A stretch of DNA of 64,000 bases from Rhizobium sp. TH135 (GCF_002855515.1 NZ_PKRP01000001.1:868001-932000), one strand, 5' to 3'. Shown: positions 23,970 to 32,600, counted from the stretch's first letter. The notes: generated by a model not told the origin, from the sequence alone. Made by a program: numbers and translations.

Positions 23970-25127
23970 ATGACTGTCGTACCCGTCACATCGGCCGATC
24001 TCGATGGCGCAGAAGTGTCGTGGTTCGCCGCCCTCTGCTCTGACGATTATCAGCTTCTCGGCGTGCCGGATGGAGCCCTGCGCTCGAGCTGGGAGCATTG
24101 CTCCGACATCGTACAGAAGGCCGAGCAGCTGGGTTTTCGCAACATCCTCTGCCCGTCCTCCTATCAGGTCGGCCAGGACACGCTGAGCTTCGTGGCCGGC
24201 TGCGCACCGATCACCTCCAGGATCAACATGCTGGCCGCAATCCGCTGCGGCGAGATGCAGCCGATCATGCTGGCGCGTACGGTCGCGACCCTCGACCACA
24301 TGCTGAAGGGTCGCCTGACACTCAACGTCATCAGCTCGGACTTCCCCGGCGAAGTCGCCGACAGCGCCTTCCGCTACAAGCGCAGCCATGAGGTGGTCGA
24401 GATCCTGCGCCAGGCCTGGACCCGCGACACGATCGACCACGAGGGCGAGGTCTACCAGTTCAAGGGCGTCTCGACCGAACCCGCCCGTCCCTACCAGCAG
24501 AACGGCGGCCCCCTGCTCTATTTCGGCGGTTACTCCCCCGATGCGCTTGAGCTCTGCGGCGCGCAATGCGACGTCTATCTGATGTGGCCGGAGAAGAAGG
24601 ACCAGCTCGCCGAACGGATGAAGGCCGTGCATGCCCGCGCCGAAGCCCATGGTCGCACGCTGGATTACGGTCTGCGCGTCCACATGATCGTCCGCGACAC
24701 CGAGAAGGAAGCCCGCGACTATGCCGAATATATCGTCTCCAAGCTCGATGACGAATACGGCAAGCTGATCCGCGACCGTGCGCATGACTCCATCTCGCTC
24801 GGCGTCGCGCATCAGGCCCGCGCCCGGGAACTCGCCGATCAGTTCGGCTATATCGAGCCGCACATGTGGACCGGTATCGGCCGAGCCCGCTCCGGCTGTG
24901 GTGCAGCCCTTGTCGGCTCCACGGACCAGATTCTCTCGGAACTCGAAGCCTACAGAAAAATGGGTATCCGCGCCTTCATCCTGTCAGGATATCCGCATAT
25001 CGACGAGGCGGTTCACTTCGGCACCAAGGTGCTGCCGGAACTCAAGACCGTCTCGCTCCCTCACGCTTACGGCCGCGTCCCCTCGGAAACGCCGGCCACC
25101 CCTCTCGGAAATGGAGTTCGCCGCTGA
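23970..25127 (+). CDS. smoC: SsuD-like FMNH2-dependent monooxygenase, probable sulfoquinovose monooxygenase
   Basis: Luciferase-like (LLM) flavin monooxygenase of 385 aa from ATG 23970 (MTVVPVTSADLDG), preceded by GGAGGAG. An upstream start at 23928 is less likely. Relatives cleave C-S bonds of alkanesulfonates with FMNH2 and O2, releasing sulfite. In the sulfo-SMO pathway of Agrobacterium, SmoC converts sulfoquinovose to 6-oxoglucose. The immediate neighbours, an aldo/keto reductase and a flavin reductase in TGATG overlaps, match the smoC-smoB-smoA set. Typical features seen: RINMLAAIRCGEMQPIMLAR, LNVISSDFPGE and RARSGCGAALVGSTDQI. Substrate assignment rests on context; another organosulfonate is possible. 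Confidence 0.75.
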   Translation: MTVVPVTSADLDGAEVSWFAALCSDDYQLLGVPDGALRSSWEHCSDIVQKAEQLGFRNILCPSSYQVGQDTLSFVAGCAPITSRINMLAAIRCGEMQPIMLARTVATLDHMLKGRLTLNVISSDFPGEVADSAFRYKRSHEVVEILRQAWTRDTIDHEGEVYQFKGVSTEPARPYQQNGGPLLYFGGYSPDALELCGAQCDVYLMWPEKKDQLAERMKAVHARAEAHGRTLDYGLRVHMIVRDTEKEARDYAEYIVSKLDDEYGKLIRDRAHDSISLGVAHQARARELADQFGYIEPHMWTGIGRARSGCGAALVGSTDQILSELEAYRKMGIRAFILSGYPHIDEAVHFGTKVLPELKTVSLPHAYGRVPSETPATPLGNGVRR

Positions 25128-26020
25128 TGCAGCGCGTCAATCTCACCCCAGACCTCACCTTCAGCCGCCTCGTCTACGGCATGTGGCGCATCGGCGACGA
25201 TGCCGACACCTCGCCCAAACACGTGCAGGCCAAGATCGAGGCCTGCCTCGCCCAGGGCATCACCACTATGGACCAGGCGGACATCTATGGCGGCTACACA
25301 GCCGAAGCCGTGCTCGGCAACGCGATCAAGGCCTCACCTGGCCTGCGCGATAAGCTCGAAATCGTCACCAAATGCGATATCGTCGCCCCTGTCGGCCGCC
25401 ATGCGGCAGCCCGCGTCAAGTATTACGACACCTCGGCGGCTCACATCACGGCGTCGGTTGAAGCCTCGCTCACCGACATGGGCACCGATCATGTCGATCT
25501 GCTGCTGATCCACCGCCCCGATCCACTGATTGATCCTGACGAAACGGGCCCGGCTCTCGATGCGCTGGTCGCCTCAGGCAAGGTGCGTGCCGTCGGCGTT
25601 TCCAACTTCCGGCCTTGGGATTTCTCGCTTCTTCAGTCGTCGATGGAGAACAATCTCGTCACCAACCAGATCGAGATGAGCCTGCTTGCGACGGATACCT
25701 TCGTTAACGGCGATCTGGCCTATCTCCAGGAGCGCATGGTTCCGCCGATGGCCTGGTCCCCGCTCGGCGGTGGGCGCCTGATGGACGGATCGAAGCCTGA
25801 ACTTCTCGCTGCCCTCAAGCGGATCGGCGCAGAACACGGCGTCGACGAAACGGCAGTCGCCGTTGCTTGGCTCCTGCGCCATCCGGCCGCCATCATGCCG
25901 GTCATGGGCACCAATTCGCTCGATCGCATTGCCAGGATTGCAGACGCGACCAAGCTTGAGATGGATCGCCAGACCTGGTTCGAGCTTTACACGCTTGCGA
26001 TCGGACGGGAGGTGGCCTGA
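25127..26020 (+). CDS. smoB: Aldo/keto reductase, probable 6-oxoglucose reductase
   Basis: 297-aa NAD(P)H-dependent aldo/keto reductase of the YdhF/SmoB type. The catalytic tetrad is visible: Asp and Tyr in TTMDQADIYGG (about residues 45-55), Lys in VTKCD and His in LLLIHRPDPL. In the sulfo-SMO pathway SmoB reduces 6-oxoglucose to glucose. The start ATG 25127 overlaps the monooxygenase stop as TGATG, and its own stop overlaps the flavin reductase start in the same way, so the three enzymes are translationally coupled. An in-frame upstream extension to 24866 lies within smoC and is rejected. Confidence 0.8.
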   Translation: MQRVNLTPDLTFSRLVYGMWRIGDDADTSPKHVQAKIEACLAQGITTMDQADIYGGYTAEAVLGNAIKASPGLRDKLEIVTKCDIVAPVGRHAAARVKYYDTSAAHITASVEASLTDMGTDHVDLLLIHRPDPLIDPDETGPALDALVASGKVRAVGVSNFRPWDFSLLQSSMENNLVTNQIEMSLLATDTFVNGDLAYLQERMVPPMAWSPLGGGRLMDGSKPELLAALKRIGAEHGVDETAVAVAWLLRHPAAIMPVMGTNSLDRIARIADATKLEMDRQTWFELYTLAIGREVA

Positions 26021-26538
26021 TGATGGCAGCCAATGACATCCATGCGTTGGAGGCCGTCTTCGTTCCAGGCGCCGACAACCATCGTGCCTTTCGCAACGCG
26101 CTGGGCAGCTTCACCACGGGTGTGACCGTGGTGACCGCAATGACCTCAGACGGTCCGATCGGCATGACGGTGAACAGCTTTGCATCCGTGTCGCTCGATC
26201 CGCCTCTGGTGCTCTGGTCGCCGGCCAAGAGCTCGTCGCGATACGGCGCCTTTACGGGCGCCCGTCATTTCGCGATCCACGTGCTCGGCGCGGATCAGGA
26301 CCACCTGAGCGCCGCCTTTACACGCGGCGGCAATGGCTTCGACGGGATCGAGGTCAGGTTCAACGACGAAGGCGTCCCGGTTCTGCCGGGCACCCTCGCG
26401 CGTTTCGAATGCGCCGAGCAGGCGCAGCATGACGCCGGGGATCATACGATCATCATCGGCAGGGTGTTAAGGGTCGCACATCGGCAGGGAGAACCGCTGT
26501 GCTTCTCGGGAGGACGGTTCGGACGCTTCGCGGTCTGA
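26020..26538 (+). CDS. smoA: Flavin reductase (NADH/NADPH:FMN oxidoreductase) partner of the monooxygenase
   Basis: 172-aa protein of the flavin reductase-like family (HpaC/SmoA type). It supplies FMNH2 to the two-component monooxygenase encoded two genes upstream. Motifs: FRNALGSFTTGVTVVTA (residues 26-42), IGMTVNSFASVSLDPPLVLW and the GRVLRVAHRQGEPLCFSGGRFGRF C-terminus (26441-26535). It is coupled to smoB by a TGATG overlap. A 193-bp gap without a clear terminator precedes the TRAP genes. Confidence 0.88.
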   Translation: MMAANDIHALEAVFVPGADNHRAFRNALGSFTTGVTVVTAMTSDGPIGMTVNSFASVSLDPPLVLWSPAKSSSRYGAFTGARHFAIHVLGADQDHLSAAFTRGGNGFDGIEVRFNDEGVPVLPGTLARFECAEQAQHDAGDHTIIIGRVLRVAHRQGEPLCFSGGRFGRFAV

Positions 26539-26568
26539 GCTGGGAGTTTGGGAGGAGGTCGTCGGTGC

Positions 26569-26649
26569 ATGCATGGCATGCGCGGCGAGGTGATTGAGGA
26601 CGATCCGGAACAAGTGCCGCAAGGAGGATTTTACTCCGCCGCGGCCTGA
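26569..26649 (+). other. Possible 26-codon leader ORF between smoA and the TRAP genes
   Basis: The 193-bp gap 26539-26731 holds a short reading frame from ATG 26569 to TGA 26649, preceded by GGAGGAGG ten bases upstream and ending in GGFYSAAA. The complementary strand of the same stretch also reads as a short frame ending in LFQFQAAAE, which looks like the C-terminus of a lost gene. I cannot decide whether either is expressed. The region otherwise shows no promoter or hairpin that I can support. Confidence 0.2.
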
Positions 26650-26731
26650 AACTGGAACAGCCGTGTTTGCGCGGCGAGGTATAGTCTTCGATAGTCTCGC
26701 AAATTGACCGATGATGAAAACGGGTGGAGAC

Positions 26732-27322
26732 ATGACAGCATTATCGAACCTGACCAACCTGCTCGGCCGGCTCAACGCCGCCGTGCTGATGGTCGGACTC
26801 TGGCTGGGCGCAGGCGCTCTCGGCATCATGCTGTTTTTCATGCTGATGCAGGTCTTCTTCCGCTACTTTCTCGGCAACGCACTGCCCTGGAGTGAGGAAG
26901 CGTCGCGCTTCCTGATGCTCTGGATGACGGGGCTACTTGTACCGACTGCCTTCCGCCAAGGCGGTTTCGTCGCCATTGGCCTTATCCTCGACAACCTACC
27001 GCGGCTTCTGTCCGCCTTGATCAGCTTGATGTTTCTCCTGCTGATCGGAACCGTGCTCTATTTCGGCATGCGCATCGGCTGGAGCGAAGTCACCGGTATC
27101 GGTGGCCGTTTCGCGATGGCGGCGATCGCCGTTCCCACATCATTCGACCTGTCCACCTGGATGAAGGTGCCACGCGGCTGGATGATGGCGTCGCTCGCGG
27201 TCGGCATCACCCTGATGTTTGTGGTCAACATAGAACTCGTTCTCAGAACACTCCTGAAGCTGACAGGCCATGACAGGGAGCTGGTGCCGATCCGCATCGC
27301 CGGACAGCTGGGAGCAGAATGA
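26732..27322 (+). CDS. dctQ: TRAP transporter small permease (DctQ)
   Basis: 196-aa small membrane subunit of a tripartite ATP-independent periplasmic transporter, with four predicted helices and the family motif FRYFLGNALPWSEEASRFLMLWM (26860-26928). I start at ATG 26732 (MTALSNL) because GGTGGAG lies just upstream; ATG 26711 is possible. It overlaps dctM by ATGA. TRAP systems use ion gradients to import carboxylates and also sulfonates such as isethionate or DHPS. Placement after smoCBA suggests uptake of the organosulfonate. Confidence 0.88.
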   Translation: MTALSNLTNLLGRLNAAVLMVGLWLGAGALGIMLFFMLMQVFFRYFLGNALPWSEEASRFLMLWMTGLLVPTAFRQGGFVAIGLILDNLPRLLSALISLMFLLLIGTVLYFGMRIGWSEVTGIGGRFAMAAIAVPTSFDLSTWMKVPRGWMMASLAVGITLMFVVNIELVLRTLLKLTGHDRELVPIRIAGQLGAE

Positions 27323-28611
27323 TGCTGAGCCTTTTCCTTCCCCTTTTCATCGTCTTCCTGCTCTTCGGCCTGCCGATCGTTTTCGGCCTGATCGCAGCAC
27401 CTGCTCTCATCCTCTGGTGGAACGGTCAGGAGCGCGACATCGTGCTTCTCTACCGCAACATCTATGCGGGCATGGACAGCTTCCCGCTGATGGCCATCCC
27501 CTTCTTCATGCTGACAGGGGAACTGATGAACCGGGCGGGTATAACCGTCCGCATCGTGCGCTTTGCCCAGTCCATGGTCGGCCACATGCGGGGCGGCCTC
27601 GCCCAGGTCAACGTGGTGGATTCCATGATGTTCGCCGGCATTTCCGGCTCGGCTGTCGCCGACGTTTCCGCCCTCGGCGCCATGCTGATCCCGGCCATGG
27701 AGAAGGAAGGCTATACCCGCCGTTTCGCGGCCGGCATCACGGCGGCATCTGCCATCATCGGCCCGATCATTCCGCCCTCCGGCATCATGATCATCTATGC
27801 CTATGTGATGGGTGAAAGCGTCGCGGCCCTCTTCCTCGCCGGCATCGTGCCCGGCATTCTGATCGGCGTCAGCCTGATGGTGATGATCCGGCTGCTGGCC
27901 AATCACTATGATCTGCCGGCCGCCACCAAGCGCGCCTCCTGGCGCGACCGTGGACGGGCGATGATCGGCGCGTTCTGGCCGCTATTGACTCCCGTCATCA
28001 TCATGGGCGGCATCCTCGGCGGCGTCTTCACACCGACGGAAGCCGCAGCGATTGCCGCGGGCTACGCCTTCTTCCTCGGCCTGTTCGTCATCGGCACACT
28101 GAAGTTCAAGGATATCCCGGGCATCCTGATGCGCGCCGCGATGACGTCCGCCGTGGTGCTTCTGCTGATCGGGGCCGCGATGGCCTTCAAGACGGTGGCA
28201 TCGCTTGCACACACGCCGGAACTGCTGGCCGATCTTTTCCTCAGCCTCAGCGACAACCCGCTCGTCCTGCTCTTCCTTGTCAACATTCTGTTGTTCGTGG
28301 TTGGCATGTTCCTGGACGCGGGTCCGGCAATCATCGTGCTGGGACCGATCCTCGGGCCGATCTTCACCTCGCTCGGCGTCGATCCGGTGCATTTCGCGAT
28401 CATCATGGTCGTAAACCTGACCGTCGGCTTGTTGACCCCGCCGATGGGCCTTGTTCTCTTCGTCACGTCTTCCGTCTCCGGATTGAAGGTCGAGACAGTG
28501 GCAAAGGCCGTCATGCCATTTCTCTTGGCGGAAATCGTGGTGATTTTCCTCATCACCTATTTCCCCGCCTTGACACTAACGGTCCCGCGCCTTGCGGGCT
28601 TCGTCGACTAA
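27319..28611 (+). CDS. dctM: TRAP transporter large permease (DctM)
   Basis: 430-aa large permease with about 12 hydrophobic segments, including the two hairpin-like repeats characteristic of DctM (SAVADVSALGAMLIPAM and the GPIIPPSGIMIIYAYVMGES region). It forms the ion-coupled transport channel together with DctQ. Start ATG 27319 overlaps dctQ by 4 bp, and dctP follows after 24 bp with its own GGGAGGA ribosome-binding site. No missing domain was seen. Confidence 0.93.
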   Translation: MMLSLFLPLFIVFLLFGLPIVFGLIAAPALILWWNGQERDIVLLYRNIYAGMDSFPLMAIPFFMLTGELMNRAGITVRIVRFAQSMVGHMRGGLAQVNVVDSMMFAGISGSAVADVSALGAMLIPAMEKEGYTRRFAAGITAASAIIGPIIPPSGIMIIYAYVMGESVAALFLAGIVPGILIGVSLMVMIRLLANHYDLPAATKRASWRDRGRAMIGAFWPLLTPVIIMGGILGGVFTPTEAAAIAAGYAFFLGLFVIGTLKFKDIPGILMRAAMTSAVVLLLIGAAMAFKTVASLAHTPELLADLFLSLSDNPLVLLFLVNILLFVVGMFLDAGPAIIVLGPILGPIFTSLGVDPVHFAIIMVVNLTVGLLTPPMGLVLFVTSSVSGLKVETVAKAVMPFLLAEIVVIFLITYFPALTLTVPRLAGFVD

Positions 28612-28635
28612 CTTGAGAAAACGGGAGGAACCAGA

Positions 28636-29691
28636 ATGCTCAAGTCCATGTTCAAGACCCTGCTGCTCGCCAGCGCATTGACGATCACGGGAGTGGCGCA
28701 GGCAGCCGATATCACACTGCGCGCCACCGCCAATTCCAACGAAAACGACGAGGACTATGACGGCCTCGTCGTGTTTAAGAACTATATCGAGAACGCCTCG
28801 AACGGCACGATCGCCGTCGAGATCTTCATGGGCACGCAGCTCTGCGCCACGGGCGAAGAATGCCTCCAGGGCATCGCCGATGGTTCGCTCGACGTCTACA
28901 TCTCGACCTCTGGCGGTGCTGCCGGCCTCTTCCCCTATATCCAGGTTCTCGACCTGCCCTACCTGATGAGCGACGACCGGATTGCCGAGGAAGTGCTGAC
29001 CGGCGACTTCACCCGCAAGCTGCGTGAAAAGGCGCTCGCCGACAGCGACAACAAGATCCGCCTGATGACCATCGGCAACACCGGCGGCTGGCGCAACTAC
29101 GCCAACACCAAGCAGCCTGTGAAGTCGCCCGAGGATCTGAAGGGCCTCAAGATGCGCACGGTGCCTGCAGACCTGCCGCAGCAGGTTGCGACCGCAGTGG
29201 GTGCAGCCCCGACCCCGATCCCGTGGCCGGAACTCTTCACCTCGCTGCAGACGGGCGTTGTCGAAGGCACGGCAAACGGCATCACCGACATCATGTCGAT
29301 GAAGTTCCCGGATGCAGGCCTCAAGTATCTGACGCTCGACGGCCACAGCTACATGGGCGCCTTCTGGTGGATGTCGAACGACCGCTTCCAGGCTCTGACG
29401 CCAGAGCAGAAGCAGATCGTCGTCGATGGCTTTGCCGCCCTCCAGCAGGCGACCTTCGCCTCGCCGAAGCGCAAGGAAATCGCTGCCTATCAGGACTTCG
29501 CCAAGGCTGGTGGCGAGATCTACGTGCCGACGCCTGCCGAGAAGGAAGCCTTCAAGACTGCCGTCTCACCGGTCTTCGACTGGTTCAAGACGAACGTCAC
29601 CGGTGGTGCCGAAGTGTTTGACCAGTTCACGGCAGCCGTTGCCGATGCCCAGAAGAAGGTTGACGCAGAACGCGCGGCCGACCTGAACTGA
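28636..29691 (+). CDS. dctP: TRAP transporter substrate-binding protein (DctP)
   Basis: 351-aa periplasmic binding protein with a signal peptide ending near TGVAQAAD. The DctP fold is shown by LKGLKMRTVPADLPQQVATA (about residues 167-186), which contains the conserved arginine that normally salt-bridges an acidic substrate, and by TSLQTGVVEGTANGI. The arginine would fit a carboxylate or a sulfonate. The gene ends the smoCBA-dctQMP run and is followed by a perfect hairpin at 29699-29725. The substrate is inferred from neighbours only. Confidence 0.9.
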   Translation: MLKSMFKTLLLASALTITGVAQAADITLRATANSNENDEDYDGLVVFKNYIENASNGTIAVEIFMGTQLCATGEECLQGIADGSLDVYISTSGGAAGLFPYIQVLDLPYLMSDDRIAEEVLTGDFTRKLREKALADSDNKIRLMTIGNTGGWRNYANTKQPVKSPEDLKGLKMRTVPADLPQQVATAVGAAPTPIPWPELFTSLQTGVVEGTANGITDIMSMKFPDAGLKYLTLDGHSYMGAFWWMSNDRFQALTPEQKQIVVDGFAALQQATFASPKRKEIAAYQDFAKAGGEIYVPTPAEKEAFKTAVSPVFDWFKTNVTGGAEVFDQFTAAVADAQKKVDAERAADLN

Positions 29692-29698
29692 TGAACGC

Positions 29699-29725
29699 GG
29701 GATGCGCGGCGAGACCGCGCATCCC
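29699..29725 (+). terminator. Hairpin after dctP
   Basis: Perfect 11-bp arms GGGATGCGCGG/CCGCGCATCCC with a 5-base loop, starting seven bases after the dctP stop. There is no T-run, so it may be an mRNA 3'-end stabiliser or a Rho-dependent stop. It separates the TRAP genes from the YeiH-type exporter. Confidence 0.55.
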
Positions 29726-29786
29726 ATCCCAACCGCCCTGCGCATCGCGCGAGATAAAACCCAGGGCGAGCCACCAGAGGTGATCC

Positions 29787-30833
29787 ATGCCAGAACCGTC
29801 GACCGCCTCGCCCGATCCGGAGCGAGAACGCCACTCTGCGACCTTGAGCGAGCGATGGCAGAAGCTTTTCCCCGGCCTGTCCGTGACCGTGTTGATCGCG
29901 CTGGCGTCAGCCTTCCTGTCGGAACACTACGGCGCACCCGCGATGCTGCTCGCGATCTTGATCGGACTTGCGCTGCACTTCCTGGCCGAAGACCCGAAGA
30001 CCGCTGCAGGCCTCGACTTCGCCTCGCGCGCGGTTCTTCGCATCGGTATTGCCCTGCTTGGCCTGAGGGTCAGCGTCGCCATGTTCGCCGAACTGGGTGC
30101 TGCTGTGATCGCGATGATCGTCGGCGCGGTTTTGCTCACCATCGTCTTCGGCATCCTCGCCTCGCGCCTCTCTGGACAGGGCACGGCCTTCGGCGTCCTG
30201 ACCGGTGGTGCTGTCGCGATCTGCGGGGCTTCGGCAGCCCTTGCGATTTCCGCGACACTTGGAAACCGCAGCAAGGAAGCCGACCAGCAGATGGTCTTCA
30301 CCGTCATCGGTGTGACCATGCTGTCTACGCTTGCCATGATCTTCTACCCGATCCTCGCAAGTCTCGCAGGTTTGGACGACCACCAGACTGGCATCTTCCT
30401 CGGCGCGACAATCCATGATGTCGCCCAGGTCGCTGGCGCCGGGTTCTCGGTTTCCGTCCCTGCCGGCGAAACGGCCGTCTTCGTCAAGCTCATCCGGGTC
30501 ACCATGCTGGCGCCGGTGGTCCTCGTGGCAGCTCTCGCCTTTCGAAGCACGATCTCCGGCGATGTGAAGCGCCCGCCGCTGCTGCCGGGCTTCGTGGTTG
30601 CCTTCCTGTTGCTGGCAGCCCTGAACTCGCTTATGACCATCCCCCCCATGGTGGCCGATTGGGCAGGCATCGTCTCGCGCTGGGCCCTCCTGGTCGCCAT
30701 TGCCGCCGTCGGCGTAAAGACCTCGCTGCCGGAAGTCTTCAAGATCGGCGGACGCGCGATCGGCGTGCTGGTCGCCGATACCGTCTTCCTTGCACTGATC
30801 GTGCTGGCAGTCCTCGTTTTCGTTGGGCTTTAA
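29787..30833 (+). CDS. YeiH family membrane protein, putative sulfite/sulfate exporter
   Basis: 348-aa membrane protein with about ten helices of the UPF0324/YeiH family. Features: an N-terminal WQKLFPGLSVTVLIALASAF, GGAVAICGASAALAISATLG in the centre and GIFLGATIHDVAQVAGAGFS (about 203-222). Family members are annotated as putative sulfate or sulfite exporters and are common near genes that release sulfite from sulfonates. Here it lies directly after the smoCBA-TRAP genes on the same strand, consistent with removal of sulfite produced by the monooxygenase. No transport activity is proven for most members. Confidence 0.85.
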   Translation: MPEPSTASPDPERERHSATLSERWQKLFPGLSVTVLIALASAFLSEHYGAPAMLLAILIGLALHFLAEDPKTAAGLDFASRAVLRIGIALLGLRVSVAMFAELGAAVIAMIVGAVLLTIVFGILASRLSGQGTAFGVLTGGAVAICGASAALAISATLGNRSKEADQQMVFTVIGVTMLSTLAMIFYPILASLAGLDDHQTGIFLGATIHDVAQVAGAGFSVSVPAGETAVFVKLIRVTMLAPVVLVAALAFRSTISGDVKRPPLLPGFVVAFLLLAALNSLMTIPPMVADWAGIVSRWALLVAIAAVGVKTSLPEVFKIGGRAIGVLVADTVFLALIVLAVLVFVGL

Positions 30834-30919
30834 CGGAAACGACCGGGACCATTGGGCAGGCGCTGAAAATCCGCTAGAGGATCATGACCCGGCATGCCGG
30901 CGAAGCATGAGGAGGATCC

Positions 30920-31579
30920 ATGGCAAAGACATCCAAGACAGCGAAAAGCGCCCAGAAGCCGGCGCTGACGCAGGATCCCCATGCCGTCCGCGAGCCCCGC
31001 GCCAACAATCTCGAAATGGCGATCGGACATGAAGTCCGGACCTATCGCAAGAAGCTCGGCATCACGGTCGCCGATCTCGCCGCAGCCACGGGCATGTCGG
31101 TCGGCATGCTATCGAAGATCGAAAACGGCAACATATCGCCCTCTCTGACAACGCTTCAGGCGCTGTCGCAGGCGCTGGGAATGCCGATCACTGCCTTTTT
31201 CAAGGGCTTCGAGGAGCCGAAGTCGGCAAGCTTTGTTAAGGCCGGCGAAGGCGTGAACCTGGAGCGCCGTGGAACCCGGGCCGGCCATCATTATAGTCTG
31301 CTCGGCCACATCGAAAACAACACCTCGGGCGTCGTCGTCGAACCCTATCTGATCACGCTGAACGCGGAATCAGACGTCTTTCCGACCTTCCAGCACGAGG
31401 GCATGGAGTTCCTCTACATGCTCGAAGGCGAAGTGGTCTATCGCCACGGGGATAGCCTCTACCGCATGCAGGCAGGCGACAGCCTATTCTTCGACGCCGA
31501 TGCACCGCACGGCCCGGAAGAACTCGTAAGCCTGCCGGCACGCTACCTTTCGATCATCTCCTATCCGCAACGCCGGTAG
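30920..31579 (+). CDS. XRE family regulator with C-terminal cupin domain
   Basis: 219-aa regulator: a lysine-rich N-terminal tail, a helix-turn-helix at about residues 35-90 (LGITVADLAAATGMSVGMLSKIENG) and a cupin sensor domain at about 145-215 (EGMEFLYMLEGEVVYRHGDSLY). Such proteins often control glutamate, polyamine or amine catabolism. It lies 89 bp upstream of glxB on the same strand and 86 bp after the exporter gene, so it most probably regulates the glx-glnT genes. GGAGGAT precedes ATG 30920. Confidence 0.88.
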   Translation: MAKTSKTAKSAQKPALTQDPHAVREPRANNLEMAIGHEVRTYRKKLGITVADLAAATGMSVGMLSKIENGNISPSLTTLQALSQALGMPITAFFKGFEEPKSASFVKAGEGVNLERRGTRAGHHYSLLGHIENNTSGVVVEPYLITLNAESDVFPTFQHEGMEFLYMLEGEVVYRHGDSLYRMQAGDSLFFDADAPHGPEELVSLPARYLSIISYPQRR

Positions 31580-31668
31580 TTGCCCACCAAGAAAACTTTA
31601 TTCCTTTCGATTGATTTTCTCGGATGCCGCTGCTAGCCCTTTATCTAGAGACTTTGGAGGGCGTGGCC

Positions 31669-32574
31669 ATGTGCGGCATTGTAGGTCTGTTTCTCAAGGA
31701 CAAGGCGCTGGAGCCCCGGCTCGGCGATCTCCTCTCGGACATGCTGATCACCATGACCGACCGAGGACCGGACTCGGCCGGCATCGCCATCTATGGCGGC
31801 GTCGATGGCAAGACCGCCAAGGTCACCATCCAGTCTGCCGCCCCCGAAAGTGATTTTCCGTGCCTCGCCGAAGATCTGGCCAAGGCAGGCATCCCCGCGG
31901 AAATCGAATTGAAAAGTACCCATGCCGTCATCTCGATCGCCGCAAGCCAACTGACCGAAATCCGTTCTGCCCTGGCCGAAATCCGCCCCAATGTCCGCAT
32001 CATGGGCTCCGGGGAAAGCGTCGAGATCTTCAAGGAAGTCGGCCTTCCCAAGGATGTCGTGCAGCGTTTCGGCGTCCGCGCCATGGGCGGCACCCACGGA
32101 ATCGGCCATACCCGCATGGCGACCGAAAGTGCGGTCACGACGCTTGGCGCGCACCCATTTTCGACAGGTGCCGACCAGTGCCTCGTGCACAATGGCTCCC
32201 TGTCGAACCACAACAACCTGCGCCGCGAGCTGATCCGCGAAGGCATGTCCTTCGAGACCCAGAACGACTCGGAAGTGGCCGCCGCCTACCTCACGGCAGA
32301 AATGGCCAAGGGCAAGGATTTAGGGCAAGCACTCACCGGCGCGCTCGACGATCTCGATGGCTTCTTCACCTTCGTCGTCGGCACCAAGACTGGCTTCGGT
32401 GTGGTGCGCGACCCGATCGCTTGCAAGCCGGCCGTCATGGCCGAGACCGACCAGTATGTCGCCTTCGGCTCCGAATACCGCGCCCTGGTCAACCTGCCAG
32501 GCATCGAGACCGCCCGCGTCTGGGAGCCGGAGCCGGCAACCGTCTATTTCTGGGACCATGAAAAGGCCGCCTGA
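31669..32574 (+). CDS. glxB: Class II glutamine amidotransferase GlxB (N-methylglutamate synthase subunit A-like)
   Basis: 301-aa Ntn-type glutaminase. I start at ATG 31669 because GGAGG lies eight bases upstream and because MCGIVG places the catalytic nucleophile Cys2 directly after the initiator Met. An open frame to 31624 is ignored. Further motifs: TDRGPDSAGIAIYGG and IGHTRMATESAVT, typical of GltB-like glutaminase domains. It is one of three proteins (GlxB, C, D) that together correspond to pieces of the glutamate synthase large subunit. The same trio forms N-methylglutamate synthase (MgsABC) in methylotrophs. Confidence 0.88.
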   Translation: MCGIVGLFLKDKALEPRLGDLLSDMLITMTDRGPDSAGIAIYGGVDGKTAKVTIQSAAPESDFPCLAEDLAKAGIPAEIELKSTHAVISIAASQLTEIRSALAEIRPNVRIMGSGESVEIFKEVGLPKDVVQRFGVRAMGGTHGIGHTRMATESAVTTLGAHPFSTGADQCLVHNGSLSNHNNLRRELIREGMSFETQNDSEVAAAYLTAEMAKGKDLGQALTGALDDLDGFFTFVVGTKTGFGVVRDPIACKPAVMAETDQYVAFGSEYRALVNLPGIETARVWEPEPATVYFWDHEKAA

Positions 32575-32600
32575 TCCGCGATACCGAGAAAGCTTGCCCA

